Shown here in pieces: positions 1 through 10,204 of a DNA stretch of 64,000 nt. Made by a program: the position numbers and the translations under genes. Below the pieces are notes generated by a model that searched no databases, was not told where the DNA came from, and saw only the letters and a program-made list of their open reading frames with translations. This DNA comes from Linderina pennispora (taxonomy: Eukaryota; Kickxellomycota; Kickxellomycetes; Kickxellales; Kickxellaceae): positions 826,001-890,000 of the forward strand of contig NW_024468256.1 in NCBI RefSeq assembly GCF_002104995.1, in the 5' to 3' direction. Numbering within the stretch: position 1 is the stretch's first letter; each line of letters opens with the position of its first letter.

Positions 1-1774
1 TCCATGCTAAGTAGGATCCGGGATATCCAGCATGATGCCCCTCCCATGGCCAGCGGTTCCTTGTTCAGCCAAGCCACTAGTGTGAAGGCGGAGGCGAACA
101 TCTTGGATCCAAAGATACCACGGTATACCCGCAGCAGCTGGCCGTCCATGCCAGCGGTTTCCATGGCGTTGTTCGACCGTGGGCGGCCACGGCTCGCCTC
201 GGTTGCAGCTGGCTCCATGTCAACATCCTCGTCGTCGTCCATCGTTGATTGAAAATCCTCGCATCTTTGACTCAAGTCCAGTGTCTTGTGACTGGAAATG
301 AGTCGATTCGAATGGCCGATGGTTGCCTTGAGGGGTCCTGCAGGCCGTAGTCTAGGACCACGGCCAAGGTCAGCATCAGAGGTGTCTACATCCATACTCT
401 GAGCAGCCACCACCGTCGCTGGTACACGTCGCGAGCGGACTCCCCACAGCCAGCGACTCCAGGCCAAACATGGAGGCGAGTTCGTCGCCTACAGCGCTGC
501 CACCGCTGCTCTCTGTAGCTGTCCAGGTGGGCCATGCTTCTGCCCTGTGACACCCGGTCGCCAGACCTATGATCTCCATGCAGACTGGCAAAGGCAGTTC
601 CACGAAGGCTGTCGTTCTGGTCGCGATTTACAACTGACTCGCCCAGAGAAAGCTCACCCATCGAGCTGGTTGCCTCGTCGGTTTTGCGGGCACGCTCAAG
701 AGGGGTGTCGCTGTCGGCTGTCTTAGCAGTGGCCTCATCAGTGGCCTCATCGCCTGTGTCATCAGAATCGGATGTGTGCCTGCTCAGAGACCTTGTCCTG
801 AGCTTACTGACAATCTCAAGCGCCCAGAACGCGTAGACAAACATGCAAGTGTCGACTATACCTAACCCAATGGCAAGGTCTCGCGATGGTCGCCTGCAAA
901 AGAACCCAACTGCTACCGCAAGCCGGCCAGCCGACAGAAACTGTATGCGCCGCCGGTATCTGGGCAGCCCAGCTATCCGGATGCTTGTGCTGAATGCCGC
1001 CCTTAGCCACAGTGGGTTCAGTAGGCCGGACAGGAACGTAGCCATGGATATCGCAGCACCAGCTACCAACACCTGCCATGGTGGATCCAAGTAGCCATGC
1101 TGGGTGTCGATGTAGAGCCCCAGTGCTGCTAAGGGACACGCAATGAATCCGAGCAGGGCAAACACGAGCCAGGCCATCGTGACACCCTTTCGTCGCAACG
1201 TCGGTTTTGGCCGGATATTTGGCTCATACTTGCGAACCCTCTCCGACTGCCTCAATGAACTGGCCAGCTCCTTCTTCCGTAGCCATGATGCCTGTGACTG
1301 CAGTAGATCGTCCACTTTCTCCTGACACTGCTTACATGCGACTGGATACCGTCTGCGCAATGTCCGACTGTAGGCGTCAGCTTCAGCAAGTCTTTGCGCA
1401 TAGTGAGAGTCGGTCTCTTCAGGCAAGTACTCGGAAAGGAGCTGGTACACCCGGTTTTGGTTGCTTTGGCATGTCTTGCAAAATACAACCACAGGGAAAC
1501 TGCTAGACGGACTCTCAATACCGCTGAGAATACGCAGCTTCCGCTGGCTGCTTCCAGGGACCTCCCTGTACATTTCATCACGGCTGTCGACAATTTCGCC
1601 CTCCTTGTTTACCGTGTTTTGTGTGTCGCAGTTGTCACAATGCCAGTCGTGTACCGTGTCGCTGTCAGCCTCGGACCGGGGTAATCGCGTCGTTTCATTA
1701 CAACACCAGCAGGTGACTCTAGCCTGGCGGTCTCCTAGAAATGACCACATTGTTCGCAAAAGGGCATAGTGCAA
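1..1774 (-). CDS. ima1: Ima1-type inner nuclear membrane protein, 3' end outside window
   Basis: The protein opens with a zinc-ribbon-like module (CWCC then WHCDNC) followed by FCKTC and YPVACKQC cysteine pairs, which is the layout of the Ima1 N-terminal domain (residues about 15-170). Several hydrophobic segments follow (near 200-300). Ima1/Samp1 proteins sit in the inner nuclear membrane and link chromatin or centromeres to the nuclear envelope. The start is at 1774, or at the second Met at 1750, which lies closer to the first cysteine. The frame changes near 510-520 and again near 400-440; each change equals one extra base. After the second change the frame stays open to base 1, ending in an acidic stretch (DDDEDVDME) and a hydrophobic segment. 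It could instead contain tiny introns, but the shifts look like consensus errors. Family assignment is fairly sure; the exact C-terminus is not. Confidence 0.75.
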
Positions 1775-2342
1775 GGAATGGAAGAGAAAGCAGGAAATAT
1801 GAGCTCCAGCAGAAAGTAAGCGAATGTGTGGGAGCTGAGCACAAAGAGCTGAGTGCCCTCGCCAGGAAACACGAAAACGGTGTCAGCTCCGAGCAAAGCG
1901 CGATCCACAGATCGGCTGATTAGATATTCCTGGCAAACAGCCAACAGCCAGCATATTCCATCAGAATCGCTGCCACATATGCCTCCAACACGCTCCGTTG
2001 TGTCAGCGATTGATGGCTAGTATTACAGATGGATATTAGGCAGAATTGGCAAGCAGTATTGAGATATTGCAAGGGTATGACAAAAGGGTATTGATTTATA
2101 TTATGTACACGTTGTATTTCAACATATTACAATGAACAAATGGCATCAGTTGAATATGGCCAAATAATTATACTGACACCTACCAACGACACAAGCAAAT
2201 TTGCTAATATAAAGTTACAAATATACCCTGGTAAATAGAATATGCATTTCATATTTGTTATCAACATTCTACTGCATTCCAAACTTTTTGTCGCTATTCA
2301 ATAGTCGGAGAAAATTCTGATAGACAATTTTCAGTTGAGGTG
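1775..2342. other. AT-rich intergenic stretch
   Basis: This is the upstream region of the Ima1 gene and the 5' flank of a P450 fossil. It is AT-rich, especially from 2030 on. I see no gene, RNA or element in it. Confidence 0.6.
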
Positions 2343-3525
2343 ATGCTGCACACACTGGTACTAGTGTTCTTCGCGGTAATAGCTGTACATGCTATTCGAC
2401 GGATCATCAATGCGTTCTTCTCGCCTCTTGCACATATCACAGGTCCATTCCTAAACAAATTCTGCAGTTTCTCGCTAAACTACCATTTGTTTCGAGGACA
2501 CTATCATACATACTCTATGTTAGAATCCCATGATCCGATTATTGTGAACTACATAGTCTTTCATCCCATTGTCTTTTTCTTTTTCTTTTTCTTTTTGGCT
2601 CTGCCACCTGAGTGATAGTACAAAATCTCTGTGCTCGCCTCTCCCTTCCCTCTTCTCTTTAGCTTTCTTTATATCAATATAATACTTGGTTCTGTCGCTT
2701 TCTGTTGATACTTAGTTCACGCTAATAGCGTATTCTTGGACCGATTCACCGCTGTTTCGAAGATCTGTTCCAACTAAAAACGAAAATTACACGCGTATCT
2801 ACATGAGGTATTTTTCGTTATTCATTTCTTATTTTTTTTCTCTTGCCCTACACCACCCACCATGTGCTCTAGACCTACAACGGCTTGGACACCACTAATA
2901 GCCCACTGACGTCTGTAGTAATGTAACTGATGCACTATTCAGATGTATACGGGTGGATCGCTGAGGAAGTGCGCTCAGCATTCCCCGACTCTTCACAGTT
3001 TATATCGTTTGCTGATGCCAAAAATAAGCTACCATTCCTTTCTGCTGTCATCGGCGAAGGCCTGTGTCTCAACCCAGCATTTGCAAATATGCTCCAACGC
3101 TGTGTCCCAGCAGATGGTGTCACTATTCAGGGTTACTTCACTCCAGGTGGTTCAAGTATTGGTGTCTCAATTGCAGCCTGCCACCCCAATCGATGCCTTT
3201 GGCCCAATCCTGACAGGTTTGACCCTGAGTACTTCCTTGGAGCAGATGGAACTGAAAAGGATAAGGATATACCTACATTTAGCTCAGGGGTACGGGTATG
3301 CATCGCAAAGAACCTGGCAATGTTCGAGCTCTATACAGCTTTCGCCAATGTCCTACACAGGTATGATTTTCCCTGTCAACCAACATGCCATATGAGGCAC
3401 ACAGACTTGATAATAACAATGTCCTGATTGAGATTGCAACGGAAGCATTTGGCGTTACTAGTCTGAAAAGCCCAAATACCGACTGCTGGATTAGAATTAT
3501 TCTGGCAAAAAGGAAAATGACAGAT
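2343..3525 (+). pseudogene. Cytochrome P450 fossil (paralogue C), internally deleted
   Basis: 2343-2520 encodes a membrane anchor and the proline-rich hinge (SPLAHITGPFLNK), closely matching the start of the P450 genes at 33.5 and 35.8 kb. Homology is then lost: 2521-2927 is unrelated low-complexity T-rich sequence, and about 240 codons including the I-helix are missing. From 2928 the frame matches the last third of a P450: the K-helix region, the PERF-like segment (DPEYFLG) and a degraded haem loop (FSSGVRVCIAKNLA). The K-helix ExxR is EGLC, so its arginine is lost. The haem loop has Ala where the family has Gly. The last residues continue in another frame (AFGVTSLKSPNTDCWIRI, to about 3525). 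This cannot make a working P450. Confidence 0.85.
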
Positions 3526-3797
3526 TACCTTGTAGTTGGACGTGTTGACATTCGGGGTCCGGAGTCCCCCTGCGCCACCATAGACAAGGCCGAAACGCAT
3601 ACGTACAAAGGCCCAGACAGACGACCAGCCTTCCTTCTTCCCCTCAGTCAATTTTGGGTAGTTATTTTTTCCATATATTCTATAACCACTCATTCCCCAA
3701 GTTAACAGGACGCACAGCTAACACAAGAGCTTCTAAGAGTTTATGGCATGCAACAGCTAGCGTAGTGGATAGCTTCAAGTGTAAAAAATGAATAATA

Positions 3798-4313
3798 TTA
3801 ATTAGCTTTAACACGAAGGTAAACCATTTGACAGGTCAAAAGAACCAGCGAGAGCAGCTGTTCTGATACATCACGGTTCATTGACAAATGGCCAACGATA
3901 GGGCGATGCTTGGTAGGTATGCAGCAGAACATAGCAACTTTATCGTGGTTAGAGTCCAGTAACTTCCAGGTGGAGCCCATCAGGCTGACACACCAGCAAT
4001 ATTCATTGCCTGTGAAGTCAACAAATTTCCATCCACCGCGAATATAGCCGGACTTTCTTGCAGTAGCAGTTCGTCCAAACCCTTTCATAACCGCAAGACC
4101 CATCGATGTACCTACTACAGCGCCAGTGACTATTGGGTCAGTCCGGCGAGCTACCCACGAGTAGACGCTGAGCCCAGCATTGCTGATGGTGAGAGTGTAA
4201 AGAATATGGCTGCTTGCAATCTCGACAACTTTACTCGCATGGCCGGTGGCAACATTAGTTGCATCTGCGGATCCAGGGGCATCGATAAAAGTGAAATGTG
4301 AGACACCGTCCAT
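3798..4313 (-). CDS. Unidentified 171-residue protein, possibly tubby-C-like fold
   Basis: The reading frame is intact with no signal peptide. The second half has the spacing WKFVDFTGNEYCW ... GSTWKLLD ... KVAMFCCIP ... RPIVGHLSMN, then a hydrophobic helix (EQLLSLVLLTCQMV). This alternation of Trp-containing strands ending in a hydrophobic helix recalls small fungal proteins with a tubby C-terminal-like (phospholipid-scramblase-like) barrel. That is a pattern impression only. It stands alone between a P450 fossil and Mpv17, and is AT-richer than the housekeeping genes nearby. Function unknown. Confidence 0.55.
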   Translation of the reverse strand: MDGVSHFTFIDAPGSADATNVATGHASKVVEIASSHILYTLTISNAGLSVYSWVARRTDPIVTGAVVGTSMGLAVMKGFGRTATARKSGYIRGGWKFVDFTGNEYCWCVSLMGSTWKLLDSNHDKVAMFCCIPTKHRPIVGHLSMNRDVSEQLLSLVLLTCQMVYLRVKAN

Positions 4314-4868
4314 ATTGTTAGAATAACAAGGCTAGGAAACAGTATTATGGATATTGAATTGAGAAACTGGCTGGTTGCTTGGCTGTTCAAGGAACGAAAA
4401 GAATATATCTACTTGTCTGCAATCATATATGTTACGTTGTGCGGTGTTTCTGCGGATATCAAGACTTGGCATGCCAAGATTGAGTAGCAGCATTTAACAT
4501 TTGGAGCTCTTTTGGAAATATGCCAAGGGTTCTTGCTTGTCAAAAACAAATGCTTGTTTTAAAAAAACAGCGGCCACACTAAACAAACCGCTTGGTGCCA
4601 TACAGCAGTGGCAGTGTAGAAAGGGCCCCACGCGAAGTATCTTTTGAAGATCGGTAGGTTTGTTCCCACAGCCAGTCTTTTTGATATAAAGCTGAGCAGG
4701 TATGTGTTAAAGGGAAACGGCATCCCGTTTCATCATTGTGCATATCATGCAGAAAGTCACACATTCATTACAAGCCTACATGTGTACCCGCATGGTCTCA
4801 ATTTACATGGGTTTATTTGTACGGTCCCAACCACAACGTCTTGTGCCTGTCTGCCAAATCCTGCACAC
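4314..4868. other. Intergenic region between hypothetical gene and Mpv17
   Basis: Upstream of the hypothetical gene and downstream of the Mpv17-family gene. It contains short homopolymer tracts (for example A-run near 4560). No gene or RNA recognised. Confidence 0.55.
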
Positions 4869-5507
4869 TCAATGAGCTGGTTTCACTCTTATATGAGGAC
4901 TCTCGAGCGGCAGCTTGGCACCCAGTGCAGGCGACTGTGCGTTCGTCCACGAAATAAAGGCGTTCCAAAAGATGCTGATAGCGCTGCAGAACGGGACACG
5001 GTAAATTGTTGGAATGAAGGCAAAATTGATCGCCTGCACAGCGGGCCACACGGCGTAGTTTGCAAACAGCGTTGGGCGGTAGAGCTCGCCGAGGCGGTGC
5101 TTGGCCGATCGCCAGCCGTGGCCCTCCATAGCATTCATGGCAATGAAGAAGCCGGCGATGCCGAGCGGGGCGTAGACGAGCTGGTCGGCTGCGACGCGCT
5201 TAGCAACAGCGGATGCAAACAGGGTCTTGCTGGTGTCGAGGGCTGGCAGTGGAAACTGGCAGTTCAAAAATAGGTACCACTTGTGCAAGACCGGCGCACA
5301 TATGGCGCCCCAGGTGACAAAGCGGATTGTGCGCCTGGTATCCCAGCAGAACGGAGTGCTCGTTGACTCAGTCCTGTTTTCGATCGACTGAGCCAACAGA
5401 TCACCAGCACCACCCAGCACACCGTTGGTCACAGCCAGAGTCAAGATCGGACGGCGCACGGCCAGGCTGGTCCAGACACGGAACGGCCCCGGCATGGATC
5501 GGGACAA
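4869..5507 (-). CDS. SYM1: Mpv17/PMP22 family membrane protein (Sym1-like)
   Basis: A 212-residue protein of the usual family length with four hydrophobic segments. Diagnostic family blocks are present: GAGDLLAQ near residue 32, HKWYLFL near 75, DQLVYAPL near 108, LYRPTLFANYAVWPAVQAINFAFIPTIYRV near 140-170 (quoted here only as a landmark), and FWNAFISW near 182. Family members are small inner-mitochondrial (Sym1/Mpv17) or peroxisomal (PMP22) channel-like proteins needed for stress tolerance and metabolite homeostasis. The Arg/Ser-rich N-terminus fits mitochondrial import. The upstream 190 bp contain a TATA-like TTTATAATA on the minus strand near 5565. Uninterrupted frame. Confidence 0.88.
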   Translation of the reverse strand: MSRSMPGPFRVWTSLAVRRPILTLAVTNGVLGGAGDLLAQSIENRTESTSTPFCWDTRRTIRFVTWGAICAPVLHKWYLFLNCQFPLPALDTSKTLFASAVAKRVAADQLVYAPLGIAGFFIAMNAMEGHGWRSAKHRLGELYRPTLFANYAVWPAVQAINFAFIPTIYRVPFCSAISIFWNAFISWTNAQSPALGAKLPLESPHIRVKPAH

Positions 5508-5699
5508 ATATGGCTACACTATGCAGTATCCGGGTAGAATGGGGCTCTATAGAAATGGCACGTATTATAAAAAGAGTTTGGGCAAAAGAGCTTGGGCAAG
5601 AGAGGAATAGACAACAGAAAGTGACGCGGCAGAAAGCCTGGCACCATGGAACGGTTCAAACGACAGTGCAGTTTTCGATTCCGGGGAGTGACGTTAGCA

Positions 5700-7187
5700 C
5701 TACGGATCAGTCACGTATGTGCCGGGGAAAACGCCGGTTACACCGTTCAGACGGCCTGTCCACCAGTCATCCTTGGCCGCGGTGCGCTGCACCAGCTCTA
5801 TGCGGTCGCCCTCACGGAAACTCAAGTCGCCTTCGGCCTGCGCGGCGTAGTCATAGATAGCCACCACGAACTGGGGGCGAGGCCCCGGGCGGGGGACTGG
5901 CAGCTGCATGGAGGCGGGTGGAGCCTTTTCGGGCGGCGGAGCCTGGGCATACGGATTCGGAGCAGCCAGCGAGTCATAGGCCGGTGGAGGCATATGGCTG
6001 GGCGAAGCAGCAGCGCCAGCAGCAGGCAGCTTCTCCCCCGGTGGGGCCTGGTACGCCGGCGATGCATAGGGTGATGGGCCACCGCCCCACCCCTGCGGCT
6101 TCTCGTTAGGCGGCGGTGCGTTGCCACTGTGGGAGCTGTAGGGCGAGTCGTGGCCAGTAGAGGTGCCGGCTGGTGGCGGCGAGGAGCCATAGGCAGGCGC
6201 TCCGCCAGCAAACATGCTCGATGCGGTGGGGGTGGCCGACTTCTCCTTCTTGCGGAAGGTGCCCTTCAGCGAGCCAACAAAGCCCTTGGGCTTTTCGTCA
6301 AGCTTGTACGGCTCGACATTCATAAAGCCCTGGCTCCACAGGTCAATGGACCCCATGGTCTGCTCGGCACGGGGCCACTTTTGCTGCCACCCAACCACAA
6401 CAGGCGTGGTTAGGTCGAACGCAGGGCAGTTGCGGGCGGCGGCCGACATCTCGACAAGCAGCTGCGTGTAGAGCTGGTGCTGGATGCGGAAGAACTTGAG
6501 GAAGACCGGGTCCATGAATGCCTGGCGCAGATCCAGCAGCTGAGACAACTCGGCCTTGAGCATGTCGTTGTAGTAGTTGTACTGCCGCGAGGCCTCCTGG
6601 TACTGGGCGCTGTACTTTTCGTAGCTCTGCTGGTCGGGCAGGCTGCGCTGTCCCTCGAGCCCCTCCTTTGCCTCGTGCTTCTCAACCTGGGCACGGTAGC
6701 GGTCGAAATCTACCATCTTGTGGTCGCGCTTCTGCATCACACGGCGCACGTTCTTCATCATGGCCAGCATCTCCTGCACCGGGCCCACCACAGACATGTC
6801 CAGCGTCTCCAGTTGCGGGTCAACGCTGGTCTTGATGGCTGTGACGCGGCTGCGGAACTCCTCGGCCACATGCAGCAGCTCTGGTGACGCCCCCTCGTCG
6901 ATGTAGCTGCCCATGGGCTGGGCTACGCCTTCAGGGTCGGTGGTAATTGGCCGGTAGCTGGCCAGGATCTGCTCCAGGAACGCTATCTGGTACACCAGCG
7001 TAGCGCGGATGCTATCGCGGAACTGCGCTGCCTGCAGAAACAGCGTCTTGGCCACTGTCTCCAGGTCGATGAACCGCAGCTTCAGGTCGTCATACTCGGT
7101 GTCCACTGTCTTCGTGCCGCGGCCTATCTTGTTCTGTAGCTGGTGGGGCATGCGCTCTAGCGCCTTCTTGAAACCCTTCCAGCTCAT
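5700..7187 (-). CDS. hob1: BAR-SH3 endocytic protein, Rvs167/Hob1 (amphiphysin) family
   Basis: 495 residues starting at the ATG at 7185-7187 (MSWKGFKKALERMPHQ), the conserved family start; the frame is open further upstream but without homology. An N-BAR domain covers about residues 10-245. A Gly/Pro/Ala-rich linker follows (about 300-430), then a C-terminal SH3 domain (VAIYDYAAQAEGDLSF, WWTGRL, GVFPGTYV; about 438-493). Such proteins dimerise, bend membranes at endocytic sites and recruit actin regulators. Codon third positions are GC-rich, as in the neighbouring ALDH and SDH genes, which suggests strong expression. No frame break. Confidence 0.93.
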   Translation of the reverse strand: MSWKGFKKALERMPHQLQNKIGRGTKTVDTEYDDLKLRFIDLETVAKTLFLQAAQFRDSIRATLVYQIAFLEQILASYRPITTDPEGVAQPMGSYIDEGASPELLHVAEEFRSRVTAIKTSVDPQLETLDMSVVGPVQEMLAMMKNVRRVMQKRDHKMVDFDRYRAQVEKHEAKEGLEGQRSLPDQQSYEKYSAQYQEASRQYNYYNDMLKAELSQLLDLRQAFMDPVFLKFFRIQHQLYTQLLVEMSAAARNCPAFDLTTPVVVGWQQKWPRAEQTMGSIDLWSQGFMNVEPYKLDEKPKGFVGSLKGTFRKKEKSATPTASSMFAGGAPAYGSSPPPAGTSTGHDSPYSSHSGNAPPPNEKPQGWGGGPSPYASPAYQAPPGEKLPAAGAAASPSHMPPPAYDSLAAPNPYAQAPPPEKAPPASMQLPVPRPGPRPQFVVAIYDYAAQAEGDLSFREGDRIELVQRTAAKDDWWTGRLNGVTGVFPGTYVTDP

Positions 7188-7398
7188 CTTTCTAGCAAAT
7201 AACTGCGAGTAATTTGAATTAGAGAACAGCAAAAAAGAAGCTAAAGAGCCAAGGTGCGGAAAAACCAGCGCTCGTCTCTTCAATGGCAAGGCCCTGAACC
7301 CCCGCTGAAAAAACAGGCCAATCAAGGGGTTAGGGGGCGAGGCTGGATACCTGTGCATATCTGCAGGAAACATTGCGGCTGGCCCCTCGGTGCCAAAC

Positions 7399-8886
7399 TT
7401 AGTACGACACGTCGTCAATGATGGACTTGGGGACCAGGTATCCGTCAAACGACTCGTAGCCCAGCTCGCGGCCAAAGCCCGAGTTGCGGAATCCGCCAAA
7501 GGGCAGGTACGAGAACAGGGCGTTGTAGGTGTTGACCCAGATGGTGCCGCTGCGCAGCTTGCGCGTGAACTTTTTGATGTCCTGGTGGTTGCGCGAGAAA
7601 ATGCCCGCAGCCAGACCAAACTCGTTCTTGCGCTCGATCTCGATCACCTCGTCGAGGCTGTCGAATGGCTCGAGCACCGACAGCACTGGGCCAAAGATCT
7701 CCTCGGTGGCAATGCGGGCGTCGCTCTTGACGTTGTAGAAGATGGTGGGCTTGATCCAGTACCCGCGGTCGAACGCGCGCTCGCCACCAGTCAGCACTGC
7801 CGCCTTGTCCTCCTCCTTGCCAATGCGGATGTACTCCATGACCCGGTCGAACTGGCGCTTGTCGATGACGGGACCCATCACCGTCGTCTCCTCCTGCGGG
7901 GCACCCAGCACCATCGACTCGGCGGCCGCCTTGATCTTGGGCATGAACTCGTCGTAGATGTCGCGGTGCACCCACAGGCGCGTCAGCGCGTTGCAGTTCA
8001 TGCCGGCGTTGCTCATGCATCCGCTGACCACCAGCTGCGCCGTCTTGTCCAGGTCCGCATCGGGCATCACCACGCCCGGCGACTTGCCACCCAACTCCAC
8101 CGACGTCGAGCGCACATTCTGCGTCGAGGCTGTCGACCGAATCACGTGCTTGCCCGTGGCGACCGAGCCGGTGAAGCCAATCTTGTCGACCAGGTCGTGG
8201 TCAACCAGAGCCTGGCCAACCTCCACGCCGCCAGTGACCACGTTGAACACGCCAGGCGGGAACTTGCCTGTCTTTTCAAGCAGGTAGGCAAAGTACTGCG
8301 TGGTCAGAGGTGTCTGCGGTCCAGGCTTGAAGACAACTGTGCACCCGGCTGCCAGCGCAGGAGCGACCTTCCAGCCAAGCAGGTTCAGCGGGTAGTTGAA
8401 GGCGTTAATGAAGCCGACCACGCCGACAGGCACCTTGACCGTGTAGCCCTCAATTGTCTGGTTTGTCTGGTGGCCGATATGGCGGCCCTCAACCTTGTCA
8501 GCATAGCCAGCAAAGTGGCGGAACAGGTCGATCGTGTCGTCGACCTCGACGTGCATGTCGCTGATGGGCTTGCCAGTGTTGATGCTTTCGATGAGCTCGA
8601 GCTCGGCGCGGTGCTCCTCAATGGCATCGGCAACGGCGATCAGGGCGTCGCGGCGCTCTGCACCAGAGAACTGGTTGGCCCAGGGCCCATCATGGAACGC
8701 GTTGTACGCAGCCTGCACCGCTTTGTCCAGATCCTGGGCATTGCACTCGGGCACAACCGCAATCACATCACCCGTGTCCGGGTTCTCCACGTTATGCGTG
8801 GCTGTGGACGTCGACTGCGCCCACCGGCCATCAATGTAGATGAGCTTCTCGTCAAAGGGAAGCGCCGGCAGAGAATACGAGGACAT
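7399..8886 (-). CDS. NAD(P)+-dependent aldehyde dehydrogenase
   Basis: 495 residues, full length for the ALDH superfamily. Visible catalytic set: Asn164 in FNYP (oxyanion), Lys187 in FKPG (cofactor), GFTGS at 237-241, Glu264 in SVELGGKSP (general base), and nucleophile Cys298 in NAGMNCNA. EIFGPV and the C-terminal PFGGFRNSG block are also present. It oxidises aldehydes to acids; the sequence does not fix the substrate. There is no clear mitochondrial presequence and no PTS1 (ends VSY), so a cytosolic enzyme is likely. The gene lies 211 bp upstream of the BAR-SH3 gene on the same strand. A long open frame on the opposite strand is a codon-bias shadow. Confidence 0.92.
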   Translation of the reverse strand: MSSYSLPALPFDEKLIYIDGRWAQSTSTATHNVENPDTGDVIAVVPECNAQDLDKAVQAAYNAFHDGPWANQFSGAERRDALIAVADAIEEHRAELELIESINTGKPISDMHVEVDDTIDLFRHFAGYADKVEGRHIGHQTNQTIEGYTVKVPVGVVGFINAFNYPLNLLGWKVAPALAAGCTVVFKPGPQTPLTTQYFAYLLEKTGKFPPGVFNVVTGGVEVGQALVDHDLVDKIGFTGSVATGKHVIRSTASTQNVRSTSVELGGKSPGVVMPDADLDKTAQLVVSGCMSNAGMNCNALTRLWVHRDIYDEFMPKIKAAAESMVLGAPQEETTVMGPVIDKRQFDRVMEYIRIGKEEDKAAVLTGGERAFDRGYWIKPTIFYNVKSDARIATEEIFGPVLSVLEPFDSLDEVIEIERKNEFGLAAGIFSRNHQDIKKFTRKLRSGTIWVNTYNALFSYLPFGGFRNSGFGRELGYESFDGYLVPKSIIDDVSY

Positions 8887-9103
8887 TGTATGCTGATAAA
8901 AGAACTAAAAAGAGTGGGCTGCTGGGTTGAAGTCGAGAGATAAGGAATTCCGAGAATGGAGGATGAAAGACAAAAAGAGGCTGTACCTCTCCCCGCCCTC
9001 CTTCTCTTTTATACCCACCCCCTGTTCGGCCGTGGCACGCTACAGGTGCAGAGCTGCGCATGCTTCAGGCATGCTCCCCCTGCTGGGAAGATGCCCTAAT
9101 CCG

Positions 9104-9128
9104 CCAGGGCTGCCAGGGCTGCCAGGGC
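9104..9128. repeat. 9-bp tandem repeat
   Basis: Nearly three copies of CCAGGGCTG in the short gap just after the stop of the BAG-domain gene. Purely a simple repeat. Confidence 0.7.
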
Positions 9129-9153
9129 GACATGCAGCCCGCTGCGCATTCGC

Positions 9154-9771
9154 TTACACGGCGACAGCTGTGATTTTCTTGAGCGAATCGACTTTGCGGG
9201 CGCGGCGTTCTGCCTTGTGGATGAGCCCCTTCCGGATAGCTCGCAGGTCGCTTGCCAGATCAAACACCGCACCCAGTCCATCGCTCAGCGCCTTGTCCCT
9301 TAGCTCCTTTTCGTGTTCGGCCCATGGCTCCAGCCCCGCTGCCTCCAGCACCAACGCTGGCGCAACCCCATCGACTTTTTCCATCAGCCGTAGCAGCTGC
9401 TCGCCCACACCCATGATATCCATTCTGATGGCTTGCAGCCGGGTTTGCAGCGCTGCCTGCTCGGCCTCGTTTGCGCCTCCCTGCGCGATCTGGCTCATGA
9501 TCTGCTCGGCCTCGGTTGCCAGCTGCTGCGCCTTGGGAATTTCCTGCGAATCAATGTAGCTGAGAATGCCTTTGCACTCGGCTAGGTCGCTGAGCAGCGC
9601 CCTATACTTTTTCTGCGCCGCACGCTTGTGTACCGTCCGCACATGGTCGGCCTGCAAATACCGCGACGTCAGCACCACTGCTCCGCCGACCGCGGCCACT
9701 GCTGCAATGGCAAGAACTGGAACGCAGATATTCTTTGGGTCGCTGCGCACGCGCTCGACAAAAGACGACAT
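9154..9771 (-). CDS. Membrane-anchored BAG-domain protein (Snl1-like)
   Basis: 205 residues with one N-terminal transmembrane helix (about 15-35), then a long helical, Ala/Leu/Glu-rich body. The C-terminal half resembles a BAG three-helix bundle: EQLLRLMEKVDGV near 123-136 and LRAIRKGLIHKAERRARKVDSL near 178-198, where BAG domains place the Arg/Lys helix that contacts the Hsp70 ATPase lobe. Yeast Snl1 has the same plan (one N-terminal TM helix plus BAG) and acts as an ER-tethered Hsp70 nucleotide-exchange factor. Assignment rests on layout and motif resemblance; a generic coiled-coil membrane protein is the alternative. Confidence 0.6.
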   Translation of the reverse strand: MSSFVERVRSDPKNICVPVLAIAAVAAVGGAVVLTSRYLQADHVRTVHKRAAQKKYRALLSDLAECKGILSYIDSQEIPKAQQLATEAEQIMSQIAQGGANEAEQAALQTRLQAIRMDIMGVGEQLLRLMEKVDGVAPALVLEAAGLEPWAEHEKELRDKALSDGLGAVFDLASDLRAIRKGLIHKAERRARKVDSLKKITAVAV

Positions 9772-9904
9772 AATGGTGTTATTGCTTGTTCAGTATTATT
9801 CAAAAGATAAGGTTGATTTTTGCTATTTCGCCGCTCAGTCTGCCAGACACCAGCTTATTCTGCCTGCCCCAAATATGGTTCATGCTAATCTATGCTGCGT
9901 TTTG

Positions 9905-10204
9905 TCAGCTGCAGTTTACGTCGAACACGATGTCCTTCTCGTTTACATATACTGAGATGCGCTTTGGGTTTTCAACCTGGTCTACCACTAGGTCTGTTGG
10001 TCGGATAATGCGTCGAGGCTTCTTGAGCTGCTGCAGGAACGACTTTTTCTTCTCTGTCACATGCCCTGGGAGCTTCTCTCCGATCATCTGCGTGCCTATC
10101 AGACGGGGTTTCCAATACGCCAAGTTGCATTCGTCTGCAGTCACTACAGGGACGAGCACGATGCCAAAAACAAATGACAATATTGCAGAAGGAAGCATAA
10201 TCAA
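9905..10204 (-). CDS. Small secreted protein, I78-type serine peptidase inhibitor
   Basis: 99 residues with a strong signal peptide (residues 1 to about 23, ending VVTADEC). The mature part has the I78 layout: an early Cys (CNLAYW), a GEKLPG block, RIIRPTDLVVDQVENPKRISV, then a closing strand with terminal Cys (IVFDVNCS), so two Cys could bridge as in the family. I78 inhibitors block subtilisin/chymotrypsin-like peptidases. Here the usual Pro-Gly before the reactive loop is Pro-Thr and a Lys-rich insert (EKKKSFLQQLKKP) is present. A secreted role against extracellular or vacuolar proteases is inferred. A start two residues in (MLPSA) is equally possible. Confidence 0.7.
   Translation of the reverse strand: MIMLPSAILSFVFGIVLVPVVTADECNLAYWKPRLIGTQMIGEKLPGHVTEKKKSFLQQLKKPRRIIRPTDLVVDQVENPKRISVYVNEKDIVFDVNCS

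Noticed and set aside
7390-8943. 517-codon open frame on the plus strand across the aldehyde dehydrogenase
   Set aside because: Antisense shadow of a strongly biased real gene; no recognisable domain.
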